A stretch of 64,000 bases of DNA from Pseudomonas sp. UBA2684 (GCA_002354655.1 DELY01000041.1:39762-103761), one strand, 5' to 3'. Positions 37,383 through 45,611 are shown, numbered from the stretch's first letter. The notes: generated by a model from the sequence alone, not told the origin. Program-made: numbers and translations.

Positions 37383-37429
37383 GATGCCATCGACTCAGGT
37401 GGCGTGCAGCGAGAGGGGCTGGGTAGACG

Positions 37430-38014
37430 ATGCAGAAGATTGCACTGGAGTCGTTGCCGCGCATGCCGTGGAAGAACGCCGGCGGGGTGACGCAGGTGCT
37501 GGCGATCGAGCCGCCCGGCGCCGGTCTCGACGATTTCGATTGGCGCATCAGTTGTGCGCAGGTGGCGAGTTCGGGAGCGTTTTCAGCCTTCCCAGGCGTC
37601 GATCGTAGCGTGCTGGTGTTGCAGGGCGCGGGGCTGCAACTGCGCATCGGCGAGGCCGAGGACGTGACGCTCGACGCTGACGGCGCGGTGTTGCGTTTTC
37701 GCGGTGAGCAGCCGGTGACTGCTGAACTACTGAGCGGGCCGCTGAGCGATTTCAATGTCATGACGCGGCGTACGCGTTACACCCATGAACTGCTGCGCAC
37801 AACGCTGTGCGGCGAGCAGTACTATCGGTTGAGCACCGATGCCACCTTGATCTTTTGTGCGACAGGCCACGTGACGTGCCGCGTGGCGTGCGCCGCCGCG
37901 GTCGAGTTGGACGTGCAGGAAGGGCTGCTGCTGGAGCGCGCGGAAGCGGACTGGCTGACGTTGACTGCCACCTTGCCAAGCAGCCTGTGCATCGTCCGGC
38001 TATGCCGCGTTTGA
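37430..38014 (+). CDS. hutD: HutD/Ves family cupin
   Basis: This 194-aa cupin begins MQKIALESLPRMPWKNAGGVT, the typical HutD start, and keeps FDWRISCAQV and FPGVDRSVLVLQG. In P. fluorescens HutD is thought to limit excessive hut expression, perhaps by binding formimino-glutamate or urocanate. It is transcribed divergently from hutI behind its own operator palindrome. No further hut gene follows on this strand. Confidence 0.93.
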   Translation: MQKIALESLPRMPWKNAGGVTQVLAIEPPGAGLDDFDWRISCAQVASSGAFSAFPGVDRSVLVLQGAGLQLRIGEAEDVTLDADGAVLRFRGEQPVTAELLSGPLSDFNVMTRRTRYTHELLRTTLCGEQYYRLSTDATLIFCATGHVTCRVACAAAVELDVQEGLLLERAEADWLTLTATLPSSLCIVRLCRV

Positions 38015-38042
38015 GCCAACCGCGCCACTCCGGCCGTCGACC

Positions 38043-38315
38043 CTAGGATGCCGAGTGCAGTTGCACCTCTTCTACCGCATCGGCGCGAGTGGGTTCCGGC
38101 ACGCCGGTCAACTCGCTGATCAACGCCCACTGTTGGTCCAGTTCCTTGCTCACGGCCTCCAGCCTGGAAATCATCCGCGTGCCGGCGCTGCGCACGCCAG
38201 GGTCATTGCTGCGCAACAGGTCGAACGACAGCGCGGTCATCGCCGCGGTCATGTGGGTGATGCTGCGCGAGGTGAGGGTGAGCAGTTCGGTGAGTTGCTG
38301 TTCTTTCTGGGTCAT
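38043..38315 (-). CDS. small helical conserved hypothetical protein
   Basis: The 90-aa protein is predicted to be almost all helical (TQKEQQLTELLTLTSRSI, then RMISRLEAVSKELDQQWA), ending with an acidic tail. There is no signal peptide. An AAGGA-type site precedes the ATG. It converges with hutD and may follow a 28-codon hydrophobic ORF 24 bases upstream. I do not recognise a family. Confidence 0.7.
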   Translation of the reverse strand: MTQKEQQLTELLTLTSRSITHMTAAMTALSFDLLRSNDPGVRSAGTRMISRLEAVSKELDQQWALISELTGVPEPTRADAVEEVQLHSAS

Positions 38316-38339
38316 ATCGGCCGTCCTTGCCGGGTGGGA

Positions 38340-38426
38340 TCAATAAGGTGTGGGCGCAGCCAGCCAGGTCGCGGTGTAGAGCACCACAAGAGAAAATGAC
38401 GCGAGCAGAACAAGTTTCTGGAGCAT
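38340..38426 (-). CDS. putative 28-aa hydrophobic peptide
   Basis: The ORF reads MLQKLVLLASFSLVVLY followed by TATWLAAPTPY, a single potential transmembrane helix. It lies 24 bp upstream of the 90-aa gene on the same strand. The ribosome site is weak (GGA eight bases before the ATG). The regular hydrophobic composition favours a real small membrane peptide, but the evidence is thin. Confidence 0.3.
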   Translation of the reverse strand: MLQKLVLLASFSLVVLYTATWLAAPTPY

Positions 38427-38594
38427 TCACGAATTCCATTCGTAGGCGGGGTCGATCCATCAGCGGGCAAAATGTTACCACTTGGCCTGTGGTGTGATGC
38501 AAGTCTCGTTTGTTCTCTATTCGCCAGCGTTACCGCCAGTTCAAATCGAGGCATCGGACGGTACTCGTCTGTGGGCGACACCCGCCAGCTTGGC

Positions 38595-38876
38595 TAGGGT
38601 CTGTTGCCATTTCATTCGCGGTCGCGCCGGAGCCTGTTTTTGCGCGAGGCAAGGCACGAGACACGAAGTTTGGTATTCCAAATAAGTGTCGAGTAACGCT
38701 GCATCGCGCAAAAACAGGCCCGGCCCTTCGGGTTGCGCGAGAAATGGACCCCGCTGTTGTTGCAGGACTTGGCAAGGGAAGGCGCGGCCGGCCCAGGCCA
38801 TTACCTGCGTCCTGCGCCTAACCGGGGGCCATTTCTCGCAGCAACGCGCCTCGTAATGAAGCGGCAACAGACCCTA
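38595..38876. mobile_element. 282-bp MITE-like element with terminal inverted repeats
   Basis: The ends are near-perfect inverted repeats: AGGGTCTGTTGCC plus eight more bases, 19 of 21 matching at 38596-38616 and 38855-38875. Both ends are bounded by TA, as for IS630 or some IS5-type targets. Two internal hairpins are present: 16-bp perfect arms at 38632-38647/38704-38719, and 11-bp arms at 38737-38747/38829-38839. No transposase is encoded. It fills most of the 612-bp gap between the 28-codon ORF and the HAD gene. Confidence 0.7.
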
Positions 38877-38985
38877 ACGCTTATGCCGCAGAAGTTGTGC
38901 GCTGGAGCATAGTTGCTGCGGCCGCGTTTGCCGTGTCATCCGTCGACCGTCTGTGTTGTCCCATCTGCTTGTGGTTATTGCCCTG

Positions 38986-39008
38986 GTGGGAAGGGCTTTA
39001 GCCGCGAG
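38986..39008. repeat. single REP-like unit
   Basis: GTGGGAAGGGCTTTAGCCGC with its inner GGCTTTAGCC palindrome matches the Pseudomonas REP type. It is 31 bp beyond the stop of the HAD gene. Confidence 0.55.
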
Positions 39009-39038
39009 GTGTGCCCCACCCTATGTTGGCGGCCAGGT

Positions 39039-39692
39039 TCAGCGCCAGCTGAGGATCGGCCAGCCGGCGTGCTCCGCATGCTGGCGCAGCACCGGATCGG
39101 GGTTGACCACGTGGGGGTGGTCGACCACTTGCAGCAGCGGCAGGTCGTTGCGCGAGTCGGAGTAGAAATAGGCGCCGGCCAGGCTTTCGCCTTGTTCGCG
39201 CAACCAGGCGTGCAGGCGGCTGACCTTGCCTTCGCGGTAGGTCAGTACGCCCTGGGTGCGGCCGCTGTAGTGGCCGTGCTGTTGTTCCAGGTCGATGGCC
39301 AGCACGTCGTCGATACCCAGGCGCGCGGCGATGGCGCTGACCAGGAAGTGCGCCGAAGCGGAGATCAGCAGAATGCGGTCGCCGGCCATGCGGTGGGTGG
39401 CCAGGCAGCGGGTGGCGTCGCTGTAGAGGATCGGCTCGATGACGTCTTCGACATAGGGTGCGACGACGAAGGCCACTTCCTCCTCGGTGCGGCCGACCAG
39501 CGGCGACAGGCTGAAGGCCATGTAGTCTTCCATGGCCAGCTTGCCTTCGGCGTAGAGGGCCATCAGTTGGTGGTCGCGTTGCAGGAAGCTGTCGCCGTCG
39601 ACCCAGCCGAGGCGGACCATCTCCTCGCTCCACAGGCTGGCGCAGTCGCCGCCGATCAGGGTTTCGTCCAGATCAAATATTGCCAGTGCCAT
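39039..39692 (-). CDS. HAD-IB family phosphatase in importer operon
   Basis: The 217-aa protein shows the HAD nucleophile motif FDLDETL (Asp7, Asp9), motif II with LISASAH, and the C-terminal SDSRNDLPLL that binds Mg2+. The IB subclass includes phosphoserine phosphatase-like enzymes acting on small phosphate esters. Its ATG shares one base with the stop of the ABC ATPase gene. Being last in an importer operon with a phosphodiesterase-like enzyme, it probably dephosphorylates the imported compound. The substrate is unknown. Confidence 0.87.
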   Translation of the reverse strand: MALAIFDLDETLIGGDCASLWSEEMVRLGWVDGDSFLQRDHQLMALYAEGKLAMEDYMAFSLSPLVGRTEEEVAFVVAPYVEDVIEPILYSDATRCLATHRMAGDRILLISASAHFLVSAIAARLGIDDVLAIDLEQQHGHYSGRTQGVLTYREGKVSRLHAWLREQGESLAGAYFYSDSRNDLPLLQVVDHPHVVNPDPVLRQHAEHAGWPILSWR

Positions 39693-40681
39693 CAGGCCAC
39701 CTCACGAATTGCGTCGGCCGCTATGGTAAGCGCGATGTGCTGGCCGCTGGCATGCAGATCGGCCTCCGAGCGGTTCAGTACATCGACCAGCAGCTCGACG
39801 CCACGGGCTTCGACACGGTAGCGGATGACGTTGCCGAGCAGGCTGTGGCTGCGGATCTGCCCTTCGATGCTGCCGGCCTGGCTGAGCTGGATAGCCTCGG
39901 GGCGGATCGCCACGCGGGTCTCAACCGGGCGGCCGAGCAGGCGGCTGGCGCTGGCGGCGTCGAGCAGGTTGTAGTTGCCGATAAAGCCGGCAGCGAAAGC
40001 GTCGACGGGCGCGGTGTAGAGGGTTTCCGCATCGCCGCTCTGGACGATCTTGCCGGCGTTCATCAGGAAGATGCGGTCGGACAAGACCAGGGCTTCCTCC
40101 TGGTCATGGGTGACGAAGATGGTGGTCAGGCCCAGTTCGCGCTGAATGCCGCGAATCTGTTCGCGCAGGTGTTTGCGGATGCGTGCATCCAGCGCCGACA
40201 GCGGCTCGTCGAGCAGCAGCAGGCGCGGGCGGGTGACCAGCGAGCGGGCCAGGGCCACGCGCTGGCACTGGCCGCCGGAGAGCTGGTGCGGGTAGCGGCT
40301 GGCGAAGTCGCCCAGCTCGACCATCGCCAGGGCCTCCTGCACGCGCTGGGCGCTTTCGTCCTTGGCGACCTGCTGCATGCGCAGGCCGAAGGCGACGTTC
40401 TGCTGCACGGTCATGTTGGGGAACAGCGCGTAGCTCTGGAACACCATGCCGATGCCGCGTTTCTGCGGCGACAGCGGCACCAGGTCTTCGCCGTTGAGCA
40501 GGATCTTGCCGCCATTGACCTCGGTAAGGCCGGCGATGCAGCGCAGCAGGGTGGATTTGCCGCAACCGGACGGGCCGAGCAGGGTGACGAACTCGCCTTG
40601 GCCGATTGCGCAGTTGATGTCGCTGAAGATCGAGGTGGCGCCGTAGTTCTTGTGCAGGTTCTGGATGCTGAGAAAACTCAT
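39692..40681 (-). CDS. ABC importer ATPase (PotA/FbpC type)
   Basis: This 329-aa ATPase has Walker A GPSGCGKS (residues 36-43), signature LSGGQCQ (134-140, with Cys instead of the usual Gln) and Walker B LLLLDEPLSALD. A C-terminal TOBE-like regulatory region follows (RPEAIQLS). It energises the two permeases encoded upstream. The class imports polyamines, iron, thiamine, phosphonates or phosphate esters, and context favours the last group. A 37-bp gap separates it from the permease gene. Confidence 0.9.
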   Translation of the reverse strand: MSFLSIQNLHKNYGATSIFSDINCAIGQGEFVTLLGPSGCGKSTLLRCIAGLTEVNGGKILLNGEDLVPLSPQKRGIGMVFQSYALFPNMTVQQNVAFGLRMQQVAKDESAQRVQEALAMVELGDFASRYPHQLSGGQCQRVALARSLVTRPRLLLLDEPLSALDARIRKHLREQIRGIQRELGLTTIFVTHDQEEALVLSDRIFLMNAGKIVQSGDAETLYTAPVDAFAAGFIGNYNLLDAASASRLLGRPVETRVAIRPEAIQLSQAGSIEGQIRSHSLLGNVIRYRVEARGVELLVDVLNRSEADLHASGQHIALTIAADAIREVA

Positions 40682-40718
40682 GGCAGATCCTTATGGAAAA
40701 CGAATAGAGAAGCCAGGT

Positions 40719-41516
40719 TCATGTCTTGTCCCGGTTCAGGCGATTGGCGGCCCAGGTGAAGATCAGGACGAAGAAGAAGTAGGAAATCACCAGGGCGCTG
40801 TTGAAGTGGCCGCTGCTGTTTTTCATGTTGTTGAGGTAGACCTGCAAGGTTTCATAGCGGGTGCCGACCAGCAGGTTGGCGAACACGAATTCGCCGAAGA
40901 GGAAGCTGAACGAGAGGAACAACGAGACCATCAGGCCCTTGCGCAGGTTGGGCAGCACCACCAGAAAGGCGGCTTTCCAGGTGCTGGCGCCGAGCAGGTG
41001 GGCGGCGTCCATCAGATCCGGCAGGTTGATCGCTTGCAGGTTGTTGGTGATCGCTCGGTACATGAACGGCAGGGCGATGGTGAAGTAACAACCGATCAGA
41101 ATCCACGGGGTGCCAACCATCGCCAGCGGCCCGGAACCGTAGACCTGCAGCAACCCCACCGAGGACACCACGGGCGGCACGGCGAAGGGCAGCAGGATAA
41201 GGATGTTCATCAGCCCGTCGAGCTTGGGGAAGTGGTAATGCACGACGAACAGCAGCGGCAGGATCAGCACCGCCGACAGCAGCAACGCGGCGAAGCACAC
41301 CAGCAGCGATTGACCGAAGGCGCGCAGGAAGCGCTCTTCGCTCCACAGTTGCAAGTACCACTTAAAGGTCAGGCCGTCGGGCAGGATGCTCGCCGACCAA
41401 CTGGTGGACAGCGAGTAGAGCAGGGTGGCGGCCAGCGGCATGAGCAGAATCAGGAACAGCAGCCAGACCACCACGCGGTGGTAGAGCGCCGCCGGCTTGG
41501 CGTCAGCGCGCGACAT
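40719..41516 (-). CDS. ABC importer permease 2
   Basis: This 265-aa permease has six helices and the EAA-loop region DAAHLLGASTWKAAFLVVLP, which contacts the ATPase. It overlaps the preceding permease gene by 14 nt. The paired layout of two different permeases with one ATPase matches PotBC or PhnUV-type importers. Confidence 0.9.
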   Translation of the reverse strand: MSRADAKPAALYHRVVVWLLFLILLMPLAATLLYSLSTSWSASILPDGLTFKWYLQLWSEERFLRAFGQSLLVCFAALLLSAVLILPLLFVVHYHFPKLDGLMNILILLPFAVPPVVSSVGLLQVYGSGPLAMVGTPWILIGCYFTIALPFMYRAITNNLQAINLPDLMDAAHLLGASTWKAAFLVVLPNLRKGLMVSLFLSFSFLFGEFVFANLLVGTRYETLQVYLNNMKNSSGHFNSALVISYFFFVLIFTWAANRLNRDKT

Positions 41517-42345
41517 GGTAGCTCCTCTTCAGCAGCAACTGATGCGCCACGGTGATCACCGCCATCAGGCCGACCAGGATCATCGCCAGGGCGCTGGCCA
41601 TGTTCGGGTCGAGGGAAATGTCGCCGGAGACCATGGCGGCGATGCGGATCGGCAGTACGTTGAAGTTGCCGGTGGTCAGGTAGTACACCGTGGCGTAGGC
41701 GCCGAGGGCGTTGGCCAGGAGGATGACGAAGGTGCCGAGCAGCGCCGGGGTCAGCACCGGCAGGCCGATATGCCGCCAGAAATCCCAGGTGCCGGCGCCG
41801 AGCAGCGCGGCGGACTCGCGCCAGTCTTCGCGCAGGGCATCGAAGGCCGGGTAGAGCAGCAGCACGCCGAGGGGGATCTGGAAGTAGGTGTAGAGCACGA
41901 TCAACCCGGTCTTGGAGTACAGGTTGAAGTCTTCGATCAGCCCGATCTGCTTGAGCAGGATGGTCAGTGCGCCGTTGAAACCGAGCAGGATGATGAAGGC
42001 AAACGCCAGCGGTACCCCGGCGAAGTTGCTGGTCATGTTGGAGAAGGCCATGACGAAGTCGCGCAGCTTGGAGTCGACCTGGCGCAGCGAGTAGCTGCCG
42101 AGGATGGCGATAACGATGCCGAACACGCTCGACCAGAAGGCGATCTGCAGGCTGTGCTTGATCGCTTGCAGGTAAAACTTGGAGGCGAACACCCGCTCGA
42201 AGTTGCCCAGGCCCCAGCCATTGGGGGTGTTCAGGCTATTGGTCGCCACCCATACCAGCGGCGCGATCTGGAAGGCGATGAAGAAAACGGCAAACGGCAG
42301 CAGGCACAACACCGCCAGCCATTTGCCGCGGGTGACGGCATTCAC
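41503..42345 (-). CDS. ABC importer permease 1
   Basis: The 280-aa permease has six helices and the EAA-type segment ESAALLGAGTWDFWRHIGLP. The GTG start at 42345 has AAGGAA eight bases upstream and overlaps the phosphodiesterase gene stop by 4 nt (GTGA). It forms the translocation pore together with the next gene product. Confidence 0.9.
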   Translation of the reverse strand: MNAVTRGKWLAVLCLLPFAVFFIAFQIAPLVWVATNSLNTPNGWGLGNFERVFASKFYLQAIKHSLQIAFWSSVFGIVIAILGSYSLRQVDSKLRDFVMAFSNMTSNFAGVPLAFAFIILLGFNGALTILLKQIGLIEDFNLYSKTGLIVLYTYFQIPLGVLLLYPAFDALREDWRESAALLGAGTWDFWRHIGLPVLTPALLGTFVILLANALGAYATVYYLTTGNFNVLPIRIAAMVSGDISLDPNMASALAMILVGLMAVITVAHQLLLKRSYHVAR

Positions 42346-43148
42346 GTGAGCAGTTCCTTGCAGAGGGGTTTGTCGTGAGGTACGCCGAGCAGCGTGCAGA
42401 TGGTGCCGCACAGCTCGGTTTGTCGGGGTTGTGCGCTGCTGTCCAGGCTGAACGCGTCACCGAGGACGAACAGCGGCACTTCGCGCTCTTCGACGAGGAT
42501 ACCGTTGTGCGAGCGGTCGTTGTTCATGCCGTGGTCGGCGGTGACCAGCACTTGGTAGCCGGCCGCCAGCCAGCCGTGCAGGTAGTCGGCGAGGAGGATG
42601 TCGGCGCGCCGCGCGCTGTTGCGGTATTGCGCGGTATCGAGGCCGTGCTTGTGGCCGGCATCGTCGATGTTCATCGGGTGCACCAGAAGGAAGTTCGGCG
42701 AGTGGCGCAGGCGCAGGCTTTCGGCGTCGGCGAACAGGTGCGAGTCCGGGTAATGGTCGGCGTAGTAGAAGTGCCCATGCTGGATCGGCAGCTCCGGCGC
42801 CTCGGTGTGGCGGTCACGCACGGCATTGAACGGCGCGCGGTTATACAGCTCGCTCATCCAGTGATAGGCCGCGGCGGCGGTACTCAGACCGGCGTCACGG
42901 GCGTAGTGGAAGATGCTGCGCTGGTTGCTCAGGCGCACCACATCGTTGTGCACGATGCCGCTGTCGATCGGCGGCACCCCGGTGAGGATGCATTCATACA
43001 GCGGGCGGGACAGCGACGGCAGCTCGCACTCAAGCTTGTACAGCGCGGCGCGGCCGGCACCGCAGTAGGCCTGAAGGTGACCTAGCGCATGCCGGGCCAC
43101 CTGATAGTTCAGGCCATCCAGTACGACCAGGATGACGTTGTGCTTCAT
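42342..43148 (-). CDS. alkaline-phosphatase superfamily (NPP-like) phosphodiesterase/phosphonate hydrolase
   Basis: The 268-aa protein starts MKHNVILVVLDGLN with metal ligand Asp11. It has the nucleophile region LPSLSRPLYECILTG, where Ser47 aligns with the Thr of nucleotide pyrophosphatases. Further metal ligands lie in NIDDAGHKHG and TADHGM. The Asn usually two residues after the nucleophile is Leu49, hinting at a changed substrate. There is no signal peptide, so it acts inside the cell on what the importer delivers. The ATG at 43148 is used; one at 43157 sits too close to the GGAA site. Confidence 0.85.
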   Translation of the reverse strand: MKHNVILVVLDGLNYQVARHALGHLQAYCGAGRAALYKLECELPSLSRPLYECILTGVPPIDSGIVHNDVVRLSNQRSIFHYARDAGLSTAAAAYHWMSELYNRAPFNAVRDRHTEAPELPIQHGHFYYADHYPDSHLFADAESLRLRHSPNFLLVHPMNIDDAGHKHGLDTAQYRNSARRADILLADYLHGWLAAGYQVLVTADHGMNNDRSHNGILVEEREVPLFVLGDAFSLDSSAQPRQTELCGTICTLLGVPHDKPLCKELLT

Positions 43149-43193
43149 GGAGGACATCTTCCTTGCGCTGCGGAGTTGCGGTGGAGCCATATG

Positions 43194-43270
43194 CGTAGGA
43201 TGGGTGGAGCTGGCGATACCCATCAAGGTAGGTGGAGCGATGGGTATCGCTGCGCTCCACCCATCCTACG
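43194..43270. repeat. 77-bp near-perfect cruciform between binding-protein gene and hydrolase gene
   Basis: Outer 17-bp perfect arms (CGTAGGATGGGTGGAGC and its complement) enclose 12-bp perfect inner arms GCGATACCCATC/GATGGGTATCGC. It starts six bases after the end of the binding-protein gene. Related half-units occur at 57670 and 58160. Confidence 0.8.
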
Positions 43271-43275
43271 GCCGG

Positions 43276-44334
43276 TTACTCCATATTGATGATGACGTGT
43301 TCCTGCCACAGTTGCGGCAGTGCCTTGGAGGTGGCTTCCCAGGCGGCGGCGTCCTTGATCGGCTGGACCTTGGCGTACTGCGCGTTGGGCAGCAGCTTGG
43401 CCTGCACCTCGGCCGGCAGCGTCAGGTGCTCGGCGCGGATAGGACGGGCGTTACCCTTGGCCAGGTTGATCTGGCCGGCATCGCTCAAGATGTATTCGCG
43501 GGCCAGCTTGGCGGCGTTGGGATTCTTGGCGTACTTGTTGATGATTGTGGTGTAGCCGGAGATCACCGAACCGTCGGACGGGATCAGCACCTCGAAGCGG
43601 CTCGGGTCGATCTGGTCGCGGTAGGACAAGCCGTTGAAGTCCCACACCACGCCGACTTCCACTTCGCCTTTTTCCAGGGTCTGGATGGTCGGGTTGGACA
43701 GCGACAGGCGGCCTTGCTCGGCCAGTGCGCCGAAGAAGTCCAGGCCCGGCTGGATATTCTTTTCGTCGCCGCCGTTGGCGATGGCGGCAGCGAGGACGCC
43801 GTTGACTGCCTGGGCGGCGGCGCTGACGTCACCGATGGCGACCTTGTAGGTGCCGGTTTTCAGGTCGGCCCAGCTTTTCGGCGCCTCCTTGACCAATTGC
43901 TTATTGACGATAAAGGCGATGGAGCCGGTGTAGGCGAGCATCCAGTGGCCGTCGGTGTCCTTGGCCCAGCTCGGAATCTGCTCCCAGGTGCTCGGCTTGT
44001 AGGGTTGCGTTACGCCCTGTTGCACGGCGATCGGGCCGAAGGCCGCGCCGACGTCGCCGATGTCGGCGGTGGCGTTGTCTTTCTCGGCGGCGAACTTGGC
44101 GATTTCCTGGGCCGAACTCATGTCGGTGTCGAGGTGCTTCAAGCCATAGAGTTTTTCCAGATCAATCCAGGTGTCCTTCCAGTTGGCCCAGCTGTCCGGC
44201 ATGCCCACGCTGTTCACTGCGCCTTCGGCGCGAGCGGCTTGTTCCAGCGCTTGCATGTCCGTATCAGCAGCCATGGCCTGGGTGGTCAGGGCGATGGCCG
44301 AGCCCATCAGGGAAGCCAGCAGCAGTTGTTTCAT
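43276..44334 (-). CDS. periplasmic substrate-binding protein of the importer
   Basis: The 352-aa protein has a signal peptide with cleavage after AMA (about residue 22) and the two-lobed fold of the Fe/polyamine/2-aminoethylphosphonate binding class. Segments include VGMPDSWANWKDTW, IGDVGAAFGPIAV and VWDFNGLSYRD. GGAG lies before the ATG. It is the first gene of the operon, followed by a strong hairpin that may raise its level over the pore genes. Confidence 0.9.
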   Translation of the reverse strand: MKQLLLASLMGSAIALTTQAMAADTDMQALEQAARAEGAVNSVGMPDSWANWKDTWIDLEKLYGLKHLDTDMSSAQEIAKFAAEKDNATADIGDVGAAFGPIAVQQGVTQPYKPSTWEQIPSWAKDTDGHWMLAYTGSIAFIVNKQLVKEAPKSWADLKTGTYKVAIGDVSAAAQAVNGVLAAAIANGGDEKNIQPGLDFFGALAEQGRLSLSNPTIQTLEKGEVEVGVVWDFNGLSYRDQIDPSRFEVLIPSDGSVISGYTTIINKYAKNPNAAKLAREYILSDAGQINLAKGNARPIRAEHLTLPAEVQAKLLPNAQYAKVQPIKDAAAWEATSKALPQLWQEHVIINME

Positions 44335-44362
44335 TGGAAACTCCTTTGCAGTGAGAGTGTGT

Positions 44363-44374
44363 TGGTCTAGATCA
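44363..44374. promoter_or_regulatory. possible GntR operator before binding-protein gene
   Basis: TGGTCTAGATCA resembles the perfect palindrome TGGACTAGTCCA in front of the regulator gene and lies 28 bp upstream of the binding-protein start. It is an imperfect palindrome. Confidence 0.4.
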
Positions 44375-44635
44375 GCAAGACCCACGCCAATCTAGGCCTC
44401 ACGCGTGACAGTTTTATGTCTGCCGGTTCTTGGCGGATGTTCAAGGGGTTTGACGAGCCGGCGCACAACAAGCGTAGACCATGGATAAGTGGCTGATTTC
44501 GGGGGATGCATCGGGCGTCGAGAGTGGCATGGGGCATGCCTGAAAGACGGCTGTCATCGGCCGGTCATCTAGACTGCCTAGGCTTGAACGCTTATTTATC
44601 GCGGTTTGAAGAGTCGGTTCATGCCCCGCAATGAC

Positions 44636-44773
44636 AGGCCGTTGAACAATGTAGGCGAGGCAGCCGAGACAAGGCAAAAACGGCCGAAAAAGCGCAGTTT
44701 ACGTGGTGTAAATGAGCTTTTTGAGGCCGTTTTTAACGCCGTATCGGCAACGTAGGTAGTTTTTCAACGGCCT
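44636..44773. mobile_element. 138-bp inverted-repeat element, copy 1
   Basis: The element begins AGGCCGTTGAACAATG and ends TAGTTTTTCAACGGCCT, giving 11-bp terminal inverted repeats AGGCCGTTGAA. It contains an internal hairpin GGCAAAAACGGCC/GGCCGTTTTT. A second copy with four differences lies in the opposite orientation at 55394-55531. No protein is encoded. It sits 35 bp upstream of the GntR gene. Confidence 0.85.
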
Positions 44774-44780
44774 GGTAAGG

Positions 44781-44792
44781 CTGGACTAGTCC
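44781..44792. promoter_or_regulatory. palindrome TGGACTAGTCCA, probable GntR operator
   Basis: A 12-bp perfect palindrome 16 bp before the GntR ATG is well placed for autoregulation. UTRA-type GntR proteins of the PhnF group bind TGGT/A-type palindromes of this size. Confidence 0.6.
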
Positions 44793-44808
44793 AAAAGAGG
44801 AAGTCTTG

Positions 44809-45525
44809 ATGCGCGATGAAGCGCCGCGTGCAGTCACCACCATCTGCCGTGCGTTGGAAGAACAGATCGAACACGGTTTGCTGCCCTCCGGCAGCAAGCT
44901 GCCGGCCGAACGCAAATTGAGCGAGTTGTTCGACACCACCCGCATTACCCTGCGCGAGGCGCTGAGCCAGCTGGAGGCCCAGGGTCTGGTCTACCGCGAG
45001 GAGCGCCGTGGCTGGTTCGTTTCCCCGGCGCGGGTGGCTTACAACCCGCTGGTGCGTAGCCATTTCCATGCGATGGTCGCCGAGCAGGGCCGGGTGCCGG
45101 CAACCGAGGTGTTGAGCGCGCGGCTGATGCCGGCGAATGCGGAAATCTGTCAGGTGCTGGAGTTGCCGGCGCTGTCCAGCGTGTACCAGATCCGCCGCGC
45201 GCGGCGGATCGACGGGCGTTTGGTGCTGTATGTCGAGCATTACCTCAACCCGGCGTATTTCCCTGGGGTGCTCGATTTTGACCTGACCCGCTCGCTGACC
45301 GAGCTGTACGCCAGCGAGTACGCGGTGCACTACGGGCGGGTGCGTTTCGACATGGTGCCGACCGCACTGCACAGCGAGGCCGCCGGCGCATTAAAAGTGG
45401 CGGTAGGCAGCCCGGCGCTGCGTATCACCCGGGTCAACCGCGACCAGCATGGCCGGCTGATCGACTGCGACCTGGAGTTCTGGCGCCACGACGCCATTCA
45501 CGTCAGCGTCGAAGTGCCGGAGTAG
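44809..45525 (+). CDS. GntR/UTRA regulator of the importer operon (PhnR/PhnF-like)
   Basis: This 238-aa regulator has an N-terminal winged helix (LFDTTRITLREALSQLEAQG, about residues 38-57) and a UTRA effector domain. It is divergent from the importer operon, and similar palindromes occur before both genes. GntR/UTRA proteins beside phosphonate genes respond to phosphonates or their breakdown products. The ATG at 44809 has AGAGGA seven bases upstream; the adjacent TTG is less likely. The effector is inferred, not shown. Confidence 0.87.
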   Translation: MRDEAPRAVTTICRALEEQIEHGLLPSGSKLPAERKLSELFDTTRITLREALSQLEAQGLVYREERRGWFVSPARVAYNPLVRSHFHAMVAEQGRVPATEVLSARLMPANAEICQVLELPALSSVYQIRRARRIDGRLVLYVEHYLNPAYFPGVLDFDLTRSLTELYASEYAVHYGRVRFDMVPTALHSEAAGALKVAVGSPALRITRVNRDQHGRLIDCDLEFWRHDAIHVSVEVPE

Positions 45526-45611
45526 AAAGACCCGTGCTCACCCTTGACCGCCGTCGGCTGGCGCAGGGTGGACATGGCGCAACCTTGTCCACCCTGCGCG
45601 CCTGTGGCTGA

